A stretch of 64,000 bases of DNA from an unidentified bacterial endosymbiont (GCF_918320885.1 NZ_OU907312.1:558001-622000), one strand, 5' to 3'. Shown: positions 35,025 to 44,313, counted from the first letter of the stretch. Program-made: numbers and translations. The notes: generated by a model not told the origin, from the letters alone.

Positions 35025-36170
35025 ATGCCATCAGCCATGATCCCTTTTAACAAGCTTTACCAGACTGGTAATGAGATCGATTATCTCGCCAAAGCGCTCC
35101 TGAATGGCCGCTTGGCAGGCGATGGTCCTTTTACCCAACGTTGCCAGAGTTGGCTCAGGCAACAGACCAGCTGTTGCCAAGCGCTACTGACCCACTCTTG
35201 TACTGCGGCACTCGAAATGACCGCCCTACTGTTGAACATTCAACCAGGGGATGAAATCATCATGCCCTCCTATACGTTCGTCTCAACGGCTAACGCTTTT
35301 GCGTTACGAGGTGGGGTCCCCGTATTTATCGATATCCGTTATGATACGCTGAACATCGATGAAAATTTAATTGAAGCGGCGATCACCTCACGCACTCGGG
35401 CCATTGCGGTGGTGCATTATGCTGGGGTTGCCTGCGAAATGCAGGCTATTCTAGCTATCGCCAAACGCCACGGACTGGCAGTCGTAGAAGATGCGGCGCA
35501 TGGCATGATGGCTAGATATCATGGGCAACTCTTAGGGTCACTTGGTGACTTGGGCGCCTACAGCTTTCATGACACTAAAAATATCATCAGTGGTGAAGGC
35601 GGCAGTCTGCTGATCAATGATTCCAGCTTTGTCCTGAGTGCTGAAACCATCCGCCAAAAAGGAACGAATCGCAGCCGTTTTTTACGTGGTGAAGTGGACA
35701 AATATACTTGGGAGACATTAGGTTCCTCTTTTTTGCCTAGCGAATTAACCGCTGCCTTCCTGTGGGCACAATTAGAACAGGCCGAATGGATTACCCAACA
35801 GCGATTAGCCCTGTGGGAGTTCTATCAGGAACAGCTAAAGCCAGTAGAGCAGCAAGGTCTACTGCGACGTCCTGTGTTGCCAAGTGGCTGCCAGCACAAT
35901 GCTCATCTCTACTACCTATTACTATCACCAGAGATCGATCGCCAAGTCGTCTTAGAACACTGTAAACAACAAGGGGTGAGCATCCTTGGACATTATGATA
36001 CCCCGCTGCACCGCTCGCCGGGTGGCCAGCGTTATGGCAGAACGTCCGGGCAATTAGTGACTACAGACGCTGTGGCACAACGGTTGATCCGTTTACCGCT
36101 GTGGATAGGGTTGAGTGAATCCGAACAAGCGAGAGTGGTTAAGGTGCTAGAAACTTCTTTATTGCAATAA
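35025..36170 (+). CDS. dTDP-4-keto-6-deoxy-D-glucose aminotransferase (WecE-like)
   Basis: PLP-dependent sugar aminotransferase of the DegT/DnrJ/EryC1 class. It follows E. coli WecE (RffA) closely: GDGPFTQRCQSWL, the LTHSCTAALEM loop, DIQPGDE-like NIQPGDEIIMPSYTFVSTANAF, VVHYAGVACEM, EDAAHG, and the PLP lysine in SFHDTKNIISGEGG. It would turn dTDP-4-keto-6-deoxyglucose (the RmlB product made at the right of this locus) into dTDP-Fuc4N. The acetyltransferase WecD is not in the locus. I chose the ATG at 35025 because AAGGA sits about ten bases upstream; an ATG at 35037 (MIPFNK) aligns with E. coli. Confidence 0.85.
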   Translation: MPSAMIPFNKLYQTGNEIDYLAKALLNGRLAGDGPFTQRCQSWLRQQTSCCQALLTHSCTAALEMTALLLNIQPGDEIIMPSYTFVSTANAFALRGGVPVFIDIRYDTLNIDENLIEAAITSRTRAIAVVHYAGVACEMQAILAIAKRHGLAVVEDAAHGMMARYHGQLLGSLGDLGAYSFHDTKNIISGEGGSLLINDSSFVLSAETIRQKGTNRSRFLRGEVDKYTWETLGSSFLPSELTAAFLWAQLEQAEWITQQRLALWEFYQEQLKPVEQQGLLRRPVLPSGCQHNAHLYYLLLSPEIDRQVVLEHCKQQGVSILGHYDTPLHRSPGGQRYGRTSGQLVTTDAVAQRLIRLPLWIGLSESEQARVVKVLETSLLQ

Positions 36171-36224
36171 CTGTGGCTATGCTTTAGCCTAGCCCATTGA
36201 TATCATGAACGAGCTATAGGTTAT

Positions 36225-37064
36225 ATGAAGAGGGTCAATGTTGGATTAGTCCTTTACAATAATAGTCAAGAAGAAATTTTTCAATGTCTAAACAGCCTCA
36301 ATAGACAAACCAGTGTTAAATCTATTAATAAGCTATTAATAAAGGATAATAGTATAAGCCCTCTCGAGCATATCGATCACTGGATAGCGGCTCAGACGGC
36401 CAACTTTGAAATTCAACAGTGGCATGGGTCTAATAATGGTTTCGGAGCCGCTCATAATTTTTTATTTCAACACACTCCTGAGACTATTGAAGCCTACCTT
36501 TGTCTTAATCCGGATGGGGTAATGCATCCCAATTGTCTAAAAGCGCTGCTAGAAAAAATGGACCAAACAGGACCCAACAACCTATTTGAAGCACGACAAG
36601 AGCCGGTGATGCACCCGAAATTTTATCACCCAGATTCTGGAGTGACCGATTGGTGTTCAGGCGCCTGCTTATTAATCCCTTCCCCGCTGTATCGTACTAC
36701 ACAAGGTTTTGATGAAACCTTTTTTCTTTATTGTGAAGATGTTGATCTCTCCTGGAGAGTCAGAGCTCAAGGTGGCCGGTGCTTTTCTATTTCTGAGGCC
36801 CGCTTCTTGCATTATACACTGGATAGAAAGCAGAGCAGTAGTGATGTAGAGATATGGAAATCTGCTGCTATTTTAGCGCATAAATGGGGTTCAAAAAAGT
36901 TCGTTAAACAGGCTCTAGATAGGGTGAAATCATTGGATCGTAGCAAACTTAATTCAGTACAAGAAACCCTAAAGAAAATAGAACAGGTGCCTTGGGGATC
37001 ACTGAAAACCGTCAAACCTCACTTCAACTCCGGTTTGGTTTTTTCTGATGCACTATGGAATTAA
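36225..37064 (+). CDS. GT2 glycosyltransferase, rhamnosyltransferase-like
   Basis: 279 residues, GT-A fold. VGLVLYNNSQEEI starts the nucleotide-binding half; NNGFGAAHNF and LCLNPDGVMHP carry the donor-binding motif; DWCSGACLLIP and GFDETFFLYCEDVDLSWRVRAQG form the acceptor-side signature typical of WbbL/RfbF-type rhamnosyltransferases. With rmlBDAC nearby, dTDP-L-rhamnose is a sensible donor, but this is inference. It is followed within two bases by the next glycosyltransferase, in a lower-G+C stretch. Confidence 0.78.
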   Translation: MKRVNVGLVLYNNSQEEIFQCLNSLNRQTSVKSINKLLIKDNSISPLEHIDHWIAAQTANFEIQQWHGSNNGFGAAHNFLFQHTPETIEAYLCLNPDGVMHPNCLKALLEKMDQTGPNNLFEARQEPVMHPKFYHPDSGVTDWCSGACLLIPSPLYRTTQGFDETFFLYCEDVDLSWRVRAQGGRCFSISEARFLHYTLDRKQSSSDVEIWKSAAILAHKWGSKKFVKQALDRVKSLDRSKLNSVQETLKKIEQVPWGSLKTVKPHFNSGLVFSDALWN

Positions 37065-37065
37065 A

Positions 37066-38061
37066 ATGGACGATTTATTAACAATTATTATCAGAACAAT
37101 GCCAGGTCGTGAACAGTTCTTGGACTGTTGTCTACTGAATCTTAGCTGGCAACAGTATAAAAAAATTGAGCTGGTTTTAGTGGCACAAACTGTGCAAGAG
37201 AATGAGAATTTTGATAAGTTACAAGCGCTTCTTCAATTGTGGCAGCCCTATTTTCCAAACTTACAGTTGTTAACCCACTTCTCCCAATCTGATGCTAGAG
37301 CACATAGCCTAAATCTTGGATTAGAACATGCTAATGGTCGCTATATCGCTTTTCTCGATGATGATGATAAGATCTATCCAGGGCACTATTCACTTTTAAT
37401 GAAATCCCTACAGGCTTCTGATTATGTTTGGGCTTATTGTGATATTGTGAGAGCACTCTATAATAAGCATGGTCAACTGATCTCACGATCGATGCCTTTT
37501 CGTCGATCCAGTTACTCTTTTATTCATCATCTGAAGAATAATTTCATTCCAATACACTCCTTCATACTTGATCGGCAAAATATCCCCAATTTAGTCAAGG
37601 TTGATGAAAGATTATCATTTCATGAAGATTATGCTTTTTTATTACAATTAGCTGCGTTATACCCACCGCTATATGTTCCAGGTATCGGTGCTGAGTATTG
37701 CATTAGAGAGGATGGAACCAATACCATTATAAGTGGAATCTATGATGGAGAAAACCGCTTTAAAAAACATAAAAATTGGACACTCTCTGAACAGCTCATG
37801 CAAGAAAAAAAGAAAAATTTAGTGGGTTGGTGGTTCAAAGAACTCGATAATTATCCAATAGAATCCACTGCTTATCAAGAAAAATGGTTTTACAAAATAA
37901 TCAGAAAATTTTATTTAAAGAATACAGGAATTATTCATTCTATTTGGAATAAATTAATTGATAAAGCTAGTGAAAAAATATCATTTAGACTAGATTCTTT
38001 AGAACTAAAAATAGAACAGCAACAAAAAATTTTAGAAAAAATAGATAAGAAACTAAATTAG
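37066..38061 (+). CDS. GT2 glycosyltransferase with C-terminal amphipathic tail
   Basis: 331 residues. GT-A motifs: TIIIRTMPGRE, ALNLGLEHANG-like SLNLGLEHANGRYIAF, and the DxD-type LDDDDKIYPGHY; FHEDYAFLLQLA is the catalytic-side acidic motif. The last 60 residues (from EKWFYKIIRKFYLKN) form a charged helical tail, possibly a membrane or partner contact. Nearly the same tail ends the convergent gene at 38134-40239. The ATG at 37066 is preferred; the frame also opens from 37048. Confidence 0.75.
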   Translation: MDDLLTIIIRTMPGREQFLDCCLLNLSWQQYKKIELVLVAQTVQENENFDKLQALLQLWQPYFPNLQLLTHFSQSDARAHSLNLGLEHANGRYIAFLDDDDKIYPGHYSLLMKSLQASDYVWAYCDIVRALYNKHGQLISRSMPFRRSSYSFIHHLKNNFIPIHSFILDRQNIPNLVKVDERLSFHEDYAFLLQLAALYPPLYVPGIGAEYCIREDGTNTIISGIYDGENRFKKHKNWTLSEQLMQEKKKNLVGWWFKELDNYPIESTAYQEKWFYKIIRKFYLKNTGIIHSIWNKLIDKASEKISFRLDSLELKIEQQQKILEKIDKKLN

Positions 38062-38315
38062 AACAAGGGTATTCTATGAATACCTCATTGCTTAATTAGA
38101 AAATAATTCTACAGTCAATAACATCATCTTACCTTAGTTTAACTTTTTAAGTATTTCTTCTAAATCTTTTTGTAGGCATTCCATTTTTATTTCCAGAGAA
38201 TCCATTTTAAATAATATTTTTTCACTAGCTTTATTAACTAATTTGTTCCAAACAGAGTGGATGATATTTTTATTCTTTAAATAAATGCTTCTTACTATTC
38301 TATAATACCATTTTT
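37888..38315. repeat. Imperfect inverted repeat formed by two homologous gene ends
   Basis: The last about 170 bases of the plus-strand gene ending at 38061 and of the minus-strand gene ending at 38134 encode the same tail (YLKNxxIIHSxWNKL, KASEKI, DSLElKxE). By eye the two arms are about three-quarters identical in DNA, read toward each other across a 72-base spacer. The repeat is coding on both sides. Confidence 0.7.
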
Positions 38316-40239
38316 CTTTATCAACAGATGATGCTCTACTGATCTTATTGATAATGATTTTATTTTCTGCTCTGCACTCTTTTTGCATAGGATAAAAATT
38401 TAATAAATAAATCCTAAAAGCTTCTCTTGCTTGTTGCAAAGATACTGTTTTGCTAATATTTAATGCATGGTGTTGAAAATTATAGATTTCATCTTCATTT
38501 TTGTTATAAAGGGTCTCAAAAAAATCTTTGGTACCAAAGAGATCATTAATAAAGAAGGCAGACTGACCATCCACAAAGAGACTATCACTACCACCATTAT
38601 GTTTTAAGATAGGAATTGCTCCACAATTGGCTGCTTCTAAAGGTAATAAACCTAGCCCTTCAAAATAAGAAAAATCAAGGTAATAGCCTACTGAATTAAA
38701 CAATTTATTTAATTCTGAAGAGGATAAATCTCCATGGTGCTGTCCTAGATCATTAGGCAAATAAAAAGCATCACTCTCTTGACCAAAAAGATGGATTTCA
38801 AATCCAACTTCCTTAGCCAGTAATAAGGTATGTAACATTGCTCCAGAGCCTTTAGATTCAGTAACTCTTAAACAAGCAGCAATTGATTTTTGATTACGAT
38901 TTTTATAATGGTTAGAAATATAAAATTTATCCTTATCTGCTCCTAAAGGTATAAATTCATGATGACTAACCTTTAGTTGAGACAAATAAGAAAATAAAAA
39001 ACCAGAAACACAGACTATTCTTAAATGATGATTTTGATAATCATTAACGACTGAACCAAAATATTTTCCACTAGAAAACAGGCTTTCAGGACCTTGAACT
39101 AAATACAGTATCTTTGCATTATAATAGTGTGACAATTCTTTTGAAATACTAACAGAATCATACATAGTTGCACAGACTACTTTTATTTTATAAATATTTT
39201 TATAAATGTCTTGAATAGAACGCCAGGGATTGAATAAACCTAAATTATCCACAAATTGTTCATCAATCATACCATAACAATAAATAGATGCTTTAATATT
39301 ATTCATTGTTAAATAGTTGGCAAAATCTATTGCAATATTAATCCCTCCTGAATTTCTTATAAAAGCAGGCAAAACAAATAATATATCGATTTCTTCATAA
39401 TCAACCTCAAAAGAAAAACGATTGTTTTTAAATCGTAGATAGTCATAAGGCTTTAGTTTATGATACAGTTTTTCTGATTTTGTATGTTCATATCCCCATT
39501 TTTTATAAAAAATTTCTTTATTAGTTTCAGATAGTTTAGAAAGATTATGTCTCAGTGAAAAACTACTACTTCCATTGGCATGATGAACTAATAAATTATC
39601 AATAACCACCGATCTAAAACCTTTCTCTAATACTCGATAATGCAAATCAGTCTCTTCCCAATAACCTTGATGATAATTTTTATCAAATAATTGAAACTCC
39701 TTTAAAGTGGTTTTCCGTACCGCTAAGCAAAAACCAACTGCAGTGTGTGCAGCTGGATATTTTGGTGTAAAACTACAGAGATAGCGATCAAGATCTAACC
39801 AAGATTGTCCCCAGTTCGGTAAGATAGTTAAATTTGAAGCATTAGTAGAAAATGGTGTTGCTAATACAACCTTAGCATCACTCTGAAAAGCAGATTGAAT
39901 TCTCTCTAACCAATCAGGAGGAACCAAGGTATCAGTATTAAGAAATACAACGATAGCTGTTTCTGCTGCCGCATAAAGCTGATTAGCATTTTCAAGATAA
40001 CCAATATTTTCTACTTGCCTAATTAATTTTATTTTAAATGGTGAATCATCAATAATTTGATCAATTAAAGATTGTGTTAATTCATCAGAACAGTCATCCC
40101 CTATAATAATTTCTGTTAACAGTGATGGGTTACTGTTACTCTCTAATGTTGTAAACAAATCGCGTAAGCGATGTGGCGAATTGAATACCGGGATCACAAT
40201 TGAAATAGAATGACTGTTGTTATCCATAAAATTTTCCAA
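38134..40239 (-). CDS. Two-domain glycosyltransferase (GT2 plus GT-B)
   Basis: 701 residues with two catalytic modules. Residues about 10-250 are a GT2/GT-A domain (SIVIPVFNSPHRL, IIIGDDCSDE, VVFLNTDTLVPPDWL, GYWEETDLHYRVLEKG). Residues about 280-600 are a GT4-like GT-B domain (LPAFIRNSGGINIAIDFA, VQGPESLF, FIPLGADKDKF, and the E-x7-E region YFEGLGLLPLEAANCGAIP). A charged helical tail shared with the convergent neighbour follows. Such fusions add two sugars in sequence. The gene is AT-rich and transcribed towards 38061, on the same strand as wzt/wzm. Confidence 0.78.
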   Translation of the reverse strand: MENFMDNNSHSISIVIPVFNSPHRLRDLFTTLESNSNPSLLTEIIIGDDCSDELTQSLIDQIIDDSPFKIKLIRQVENIGYLENANQLYAAAETAIVVFLNTDTLVPPDWLERIQSAFQSDAKVVLATPFSTNASNLTILPNWGQSWLDLDRYLCSFTPKYPAAHTAVGFCLAVRKTTLKEFQLFDKNYHQGYWEETDLHYRVLEKGFRSVVIDNLLVHHANGSSSFSLRHNLSKLSETNKEIFYKKWGYEHTKSEKLYHKLKPYDYLRFKNNRFSFEVDYEEIDILFVLPAFIRNSGGINIAIDFANYLTMNNIKASIYCYGMIDEQFVDNLGLFNPWRSIQDIYKNIYKIKVVCATMYDSVSISKELSHYYNAKILYLVQGPESLFSSGKYFGSVVNDYQNHHLRIVCVSGFLFSYLSQLKVSHHEFIPLGADKDKFYISNHYKNRNQKSIAACLRVTESKGSGAMLHTLLLAKEVGFEIHLFGQESDAFYLPNDLGQHHGDLSSSELNKLFNSVGYYLDFSYFEGLGLLPLEAANCGAIPILKHNGGSDSLFVDGQSAFFINDLFGTKDFFETLYNKNEDEIYNFQHHALNISKTVSLQQAREAFRIYLLNFYPMQKECRAENKIIINKISRASSVDKEKWYYRIVRSIYLKNKNIIHSVWNKLVNKASEKILFKMDSLEIKMECLQKDLEEILKKLN

Positions 40240-40255
40240 AAATAAACAACCAATC

Positions 40256-42163
40256 CTACTGATTGATTTTATTTAAAATAAAATTGATCACCTTCGATAA
40301 AAAACGAACTGGCCGCATGACCCGCCAAGAGTAACTGTTATGTATTTGAACAATGTATTTTTCTAACAAGGCCAGTTGTTCCTGATACTGGTTAATCGTT
40401 GCACTATTACTCTCTAATAATTCTGCTATCTTATTATGTTTCTTAAATTCATTGATAGCGAGCACCCTGATAGGCAATAAACGTGCCTGCACCATCGGCA
40501 ATGAGATCATCTGTTTTGTATCACAAACCCAACTTTGCAACTCATCTTCTATCACTAGATAACGCGTTATATCTGGAAGCGTAATCAGCAAATTTAAACG
40601 GGCTGTTAACTCAAAAAAGAGTTCCAGTATAACGATAGGAACCCCGTCTTGCGGTATCGCTATCGCCCTTACGGTTAAAAAACTAAAAAAGAGTGCCCGA
40701 AAAACTATATAACCAAACTCAATGGCATACTGCAACTGCCACTCTTGATCGATAAAAACTGCCGTACCATCCTGTTTAAGGATCAAGTTGCGTGGCAAAG
40801 CATCTAACAAGTTACCAGGGACCAGTGACTCCGACGTCGGCAGGGTATTCAGCCTGGCCTGTCGTAAAAAAGCCGCTAACCAAATTTTAGCCCAAGCCGT
40901 TAATTCCTCTAAGGTCCAACCTGGCTGGTTAACAATTTGATAGAGTTTTTGTTGCCAATGCTCCCCTTTGACAAAGGGTTCATCTTCAGAGAGCGTCAAC
41001 ATCAGTGGAATATCCTGTGTTATGGCTACTGGTGGGTATAAACGCTCAGAACTCACACACACTTCGCTATTCCTAGTAGAGAAAGTGACCACTTTGCTAA
41101 ACTCTGCTCGGCGATCCGTCGCGTAATGGTAGCCTAAGATATCCTGTGGGCACTCCGTTTTTTGTGCGCCAGCTATCACCAGAAATGAGTTTGAGAGCTC
41201 GCCAAATAGCTTATTACGGCTAATAGCCTGACTGGCCAGCTCTAGCGAAAATAGAGAGAGCTCTGAATGTTGAGCATCAGCGGCCAGCGCGCTACTTAAC
41301 AGTGGGGCAATATCGATAGCCCTGTCCTGCGTTAACAAGTTCTCCGACAGCAGCAGGGTCGGCAGTTTATAATCCGGGAAAGGGAACCACCACCGCTGTT
41401 CGGCGAAGCCGCTAGCCTGTAAACGCTGAGCCAGTTCTACACGGCCAAAAGTCACCACCCCATCCATCGAATAACGATCTTCAATACCCTGCATTAACTG
41501 GCTGGTATGGTCTTCGGCATAACCAGAAAAATATTTTAGCCCTAACTGATTTTCAATCGCTAAAATCAGTACCCCCTGTGGCTTTAAGAACTGGCGCGCC
41601 CTGGCTAACAGGGCATCGACTGGATCAATACCCGTCCGAGCCGGAAAATAGAGGCGTGCATACTCCAGCACCCCAATCAAGGTGACGACATCATACTCTG
41701 GAATAATCGGTACTTGATGAAATTGGTCAACGACGACAGTGACATTCGGCAAATCGCGACAACGGGCCGCGGCGACTGCCGCTCGGCGCTCACTCCCCTC
41801 GATGGCCAAGATTTCACCACCAACTTCCCCTAAAAAACGGGTGATGGCCCCACAACCGGCACCGATTTCTAGCACCTTTCCAGTGAGGTGCTGCTGAACG
41901 GGGCGCAGCAAATTCGCACGCCGTGCATGCAAATGGTACATGAGCGGCCAACTCTCCTGTGCCCGCTGCCTTAATTCACTCGAAGTGATACTGACATCGT
42001 TGGCCTGCTGTACAATCTCCAATAGCTGCTGTTCGATCGCTTCCCCATCCGAATAACCAAACGGCGGTGCATTAGCGTTGATCCAAAACTGGTGCTGCTG
42101 ATTGAAGCTGTAATGTGTCTCTAAGAAAACAGCTTGCCGCTCTTCTCTTACGAATTTACTCAT
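40256..42163 (-). CDS. Class I methyltransferase with C-terminal kinase-like segment; O-antigen terminator candidate
   Basis: 635 residues. Residues about 85-260 are a SAM methyltransferase (VLEIGAGCGAITRFLGEV, AIEGSERRA, VTLIGVLEYARLYFP). Residues about 420-500 contain LPRNLILKQDGTAVFIDQEW, which resembles the nucleotide-binding end of kinase-like domains in O-antigen-capping proteins; the end (SYSWRVMRPVRFLSKV) is a tail common in glycan-locus proteins. The gene is directly downstream of and overlaps wzt. In the E. coli O9a system WbdD, a methyltransferase-kinase beside Wzm/Wzt, caps the chain and sets its length. The same role is inferred here. Confidence 0.68.
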   Translation of the reverse strand: MSKFVREERQAVFLETHYSFNQQHQFWINANAPPFGYSDGEAIEQQLLEIVQQANDVSITSSELRQRAQESWPLMYHLHARRANLLRPVQQHLTGKVLEIGAGCGAITRFLGEVGGEILAIEGSERRAAVAAARCRDLPNVTVVVDQFHQVPIIPEYDVVTLIGVLEYARLYFPARTGIDPVDALLARARQFLKPQGVLILAIENQLGLKYFSGYAEDHTSQLMQGIEDRYSMDGVVTFGRVELAQRLQASGFAEQRWWFPFPDYKLPTLLLSENLLTQDRAIDIAPLLSSALAADAQHSELSLFSLELASQAISRNKLFGELSNSFLVIAGAQKTECPQDILGYHYATDRRAEFSKVVTFSTRNSEVCVSSERLYPPVAITQDIPLMLTLSEDEPFVKGEHWQQKLYQIVNQPGWTLEELTAWAKIWLAAFLRQARLNTLPTSESLVPGNLLDALPRNLILKQDGTAVFIDQEWQLQYAIEFGYIVFRALFFSFLTVRAIAIPQDGVPIVILELFFELTARLNLLITLPDITRYLVIEDELQSWVCDTKQMISLPMVQARLLPIRVLAINEFKKHNKIAELLESNSATINQYQEQLALLEKYIVQIHNSYSWRVMRPVRFLSKVINFILNKINQ

Positions 42164-43505
42164 TGATTATCCTAGGCAAGGTGCTTTGATTAACGACTTC
42201 TAAACGATAGTTCATCTGTAATTCTGCTAAGCCAGCGCTACGATGTGGATTTGATAACACCATATGAATCGCATCATAGCGGCGATCCAAGGGGATTACT
42301 TCACCCGTCTCATCCGTGGCCACTCCCAAAGAGAGCAAATAATCTCCATGAGCTAGCCATAATGAGAGTTCCAAGGTGACGATGGCCGTTGTTCCAGCCC
42401 TGACAGCGGTGAATGTGCTGGCACGGGAGCAGTCACGGCTATTATTGCCATAGACAGTCACACCATCGACCGTCTTGAGTGTTAGGCCAAAAATAGGGCG
42501 TTGACACGCCTGTAAAAAATCGACACTGAAAGAGAGGGATAACTGATCACCGGTGGTAAAGTGAGTTTGGTGCTCGGTTTTCCCTACTGGAGAGAGATGA
42601 AAAGCTTGGATCACCGCTAAGCGATTGCCCCAACGATATTCGGATGGGTTATAGCCAGCCTGCTGTTCAAAGGGAATCATCTGTTGTTGGATGGCTACAG
42701 GAGTGACCGAAGCGGTGATTGCTCCTCCTACTGACTGGTCAATCGCTTTAGGTTCTGTGATGCCTTTAGGCCCTAGCATGCGGTCTAGATAGTGATTGAC
42801 GACAACCCTAGGATCGCCCGATTCAACAATAGACCCTGCAGCCATCAAAAAAGCTTTTGAGCAGTGACGAACCACTTGCTCGGTCGAATGTGTCACGAAA
42901 ATAATGGTCGTGCCCCGGGCAATCAGCTGATTGAAGTGGCGAAAACATTTGGCTTGGAACTGGATATCCCCCACGGCCAAGGCCTCATCCACAATTAAAA
43001 TGTCGGGATCAATCGTGGCGGCGACGGCAAAAGCTAAGCGCATTGCCATACCACTGGAGTAGCTTTTGACCGGTTGGTGGATAAACTCGCCGATATCGGC
43101 AAAGGCTAAGATCTCATCTAACCGCTGTTCTATCTCTCGACGACTCAGCCCTAGAATTGTGGCATTTAAATGGACATTCTCTAATCCACTAAATTCTGGA
43201 TTAAAACCGCTACCTAGTTCCAATAAGGCGGCAATGCGTCCCTGGGTCACTATTTCACCACTGGAAGGGGTGACACAACCACAAATCATCTGCAGCAGCG
43301 TTGATTTTCCCGATCCATTTTTGCCTAAAACCCCAACCACTTCACCCCGTTTGATCTCCAAGGAGAGATCACGAACTGCCCAGAACTCGCGGTAATATTG
43401 TCGTCGAGCGCCCCATAGCCATTGGCGTAACCGATCACTTGGCTGGCGATAAATGGGATAATATTTACTCAAGCGCGAACAACGCACTGCAACATCACAA
43501 GGCAT
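42156..43505 (-). CDS. wzt: Polysaccharide ABC exporter ATPase with C-terminal substrate-binding domain
   Basis: ATPase of the O-antigen exporter. Walker A is GKNGSGKST, the signature motif is KSYSSGMAMRLAFA, Walker B is DILIVDEALAVGD, and the switch His is in IIFVTHS. After about residue 260 comes an extra region (about 300-445) with alternating beta segments (TTGDQLSLSFSVDF, TVYGNNSRDCS), matching the carbohydrate-binding domain that recognises the capped chain end in Wzt proteins of the O9a type. The ATG at 43505 overlaps the wzm stop codon; the longer frame to 43547 is unlikely. Confidence 0.88.
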   Translation of the reverse strand: MPCDVAVRCSRLSKYYPIYRQPSDRLRQWLWGARRQYYREFWAVRDLSLEIKRGEVVGVLGKNGSGKSTLLQMICGCVTPSSGEIVTQGRIAALLELGSGFNPEFSGLENVHLNATILGLSRREIEQRLDEILAFADIGEFIHQPVKSYSSGMAMRLAFAVAATIDPDILIVDEALAVGDIQFQAKCFRHFNQLIARGTTIIFVTHSTEQVVRHCSKAFLMAAGSIVESGDPRVVVNHYLDRMLGPKGITEPKAIDQSVGGAITASVTPVAIQQQMIPFEQQAGYNPSEYRWGNRLAVIQAFHLSPVGKTEHQTHFTTGDQLSLSFSVDFLQACQRPIFGLTLKTVDGVTVYGNNSRDCSRASTFTAVRAGTTAIVTLELSLWLAHGDYLLSLGVATDETGEVIPLDRRYDAIHMVLSNPHRSAGLAELQMNYRLEVVNQSTLPRIINE

Positions 43506-44313
43506 CAGCAAACACCTGTCGAAATCGTTGAAAAACGCTAAAACCAATCCACAATATCACGACACTACCGGCCGTGGCCAAGAGTACTGTGGAAACATTG
43601 GGCGTTTGTCCAGCCAGCAACAGCGCGCGCGACTGCTCGACTACCCAGGTCAGGGGGTTGAGGTAGACTATCGTTTGGTAGCGCTCCGGTAGCACGGAGA
43701 CGGGATAGAAAATCGGTGACAAGAAAAGCAATACCGTCGTTAAAATGCCAATGATATGCGAGGTGTCTCGACAACAAACCCCCAGCGTGGCCAACAGGTA
43801 AGCGCTCCCAATAGCAAACCCTGCGAGCGGCAACAGCATAACCACCAATAGCAACACCGTCCAGTGAGGTAATCCATGCAGTACCATAAAGAGTAGCAGC
43901 CACACCGCTAAGCCCACGGCAAAATGGAACAGTGCGGCACAAAAGGTCACCCAGGGTAAGATCTCCAGGGGGAAAATCACCTTCTTGACATAGTTCATAT
44001 TATTGATAATCAGTAGCGGTGCCCGCTGAATACACTCCGTAAACAGATTAAAGATCAATAAACCGATAAAGAGCACTAAGGCAAATTCTGTTTTAGAGTC
44101 GCCGCTATCGCCCCAACGCGCTTTAAAAACCACTCTAAAAACAAAAGTGTAGATAAGCAACATCACTAGCGGATTTAACAGTGACCAGAGCATGCCCATC
44201 ATCGACCCTCGATAACGGGACGCTATCTCTCGCTTGATCAACAACCCTAATAATTCGCGATACCTCCATAGTGATTTCACGAGTGCTTGGGGTTCCATAG
44301 AAAAACCACCCAT
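43495..44313 (-). CDS. wzm: Polysaccharide ABC exporter permease
   Basis: 272-residue ABC-2-type permease with six hydrophobic segments. The N-terminus LLGLLIKREIASRYRGSMMGMLWSLLNPL is typical of Wzm/RfbA-type transporters (amphipathic gate helix plus first TM helix), and PIFYPVSVLPERYQTIVYLNPLTWVVE near residue 200 is the family signature. With Wzt it moves undecaprenyl-PP-linked O-antigen to the periplasmic face. Its start overlaps the rmlC stop (TAATG), so the genes are coupled. Confidence 0.88.
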   Translation of the reverse strand: MGGFSMEPQALVKSLWRYRELLGLLIKREIASRYRGSMMGMLWSLLNPLVMLLIYTFVFRVVFKARWGDSGDSKTEFALVLFIGLLIFNLFTECIQRAPLLIINNMNYVKKVIFPLEILPWVTFCAALFHFAVGLAVWLLLFMVLHGLPHWTVLLLVVMLLPLAGFAIGSAYLLATLGVCCRDTSHIIGILTTVLLFLSPIFYPVSVLPERYQTIVYLNPLTWVVEQSRALLLAGQTPNVSTVLLATAGSVVILWIGFSVFQRFRQVFADAL

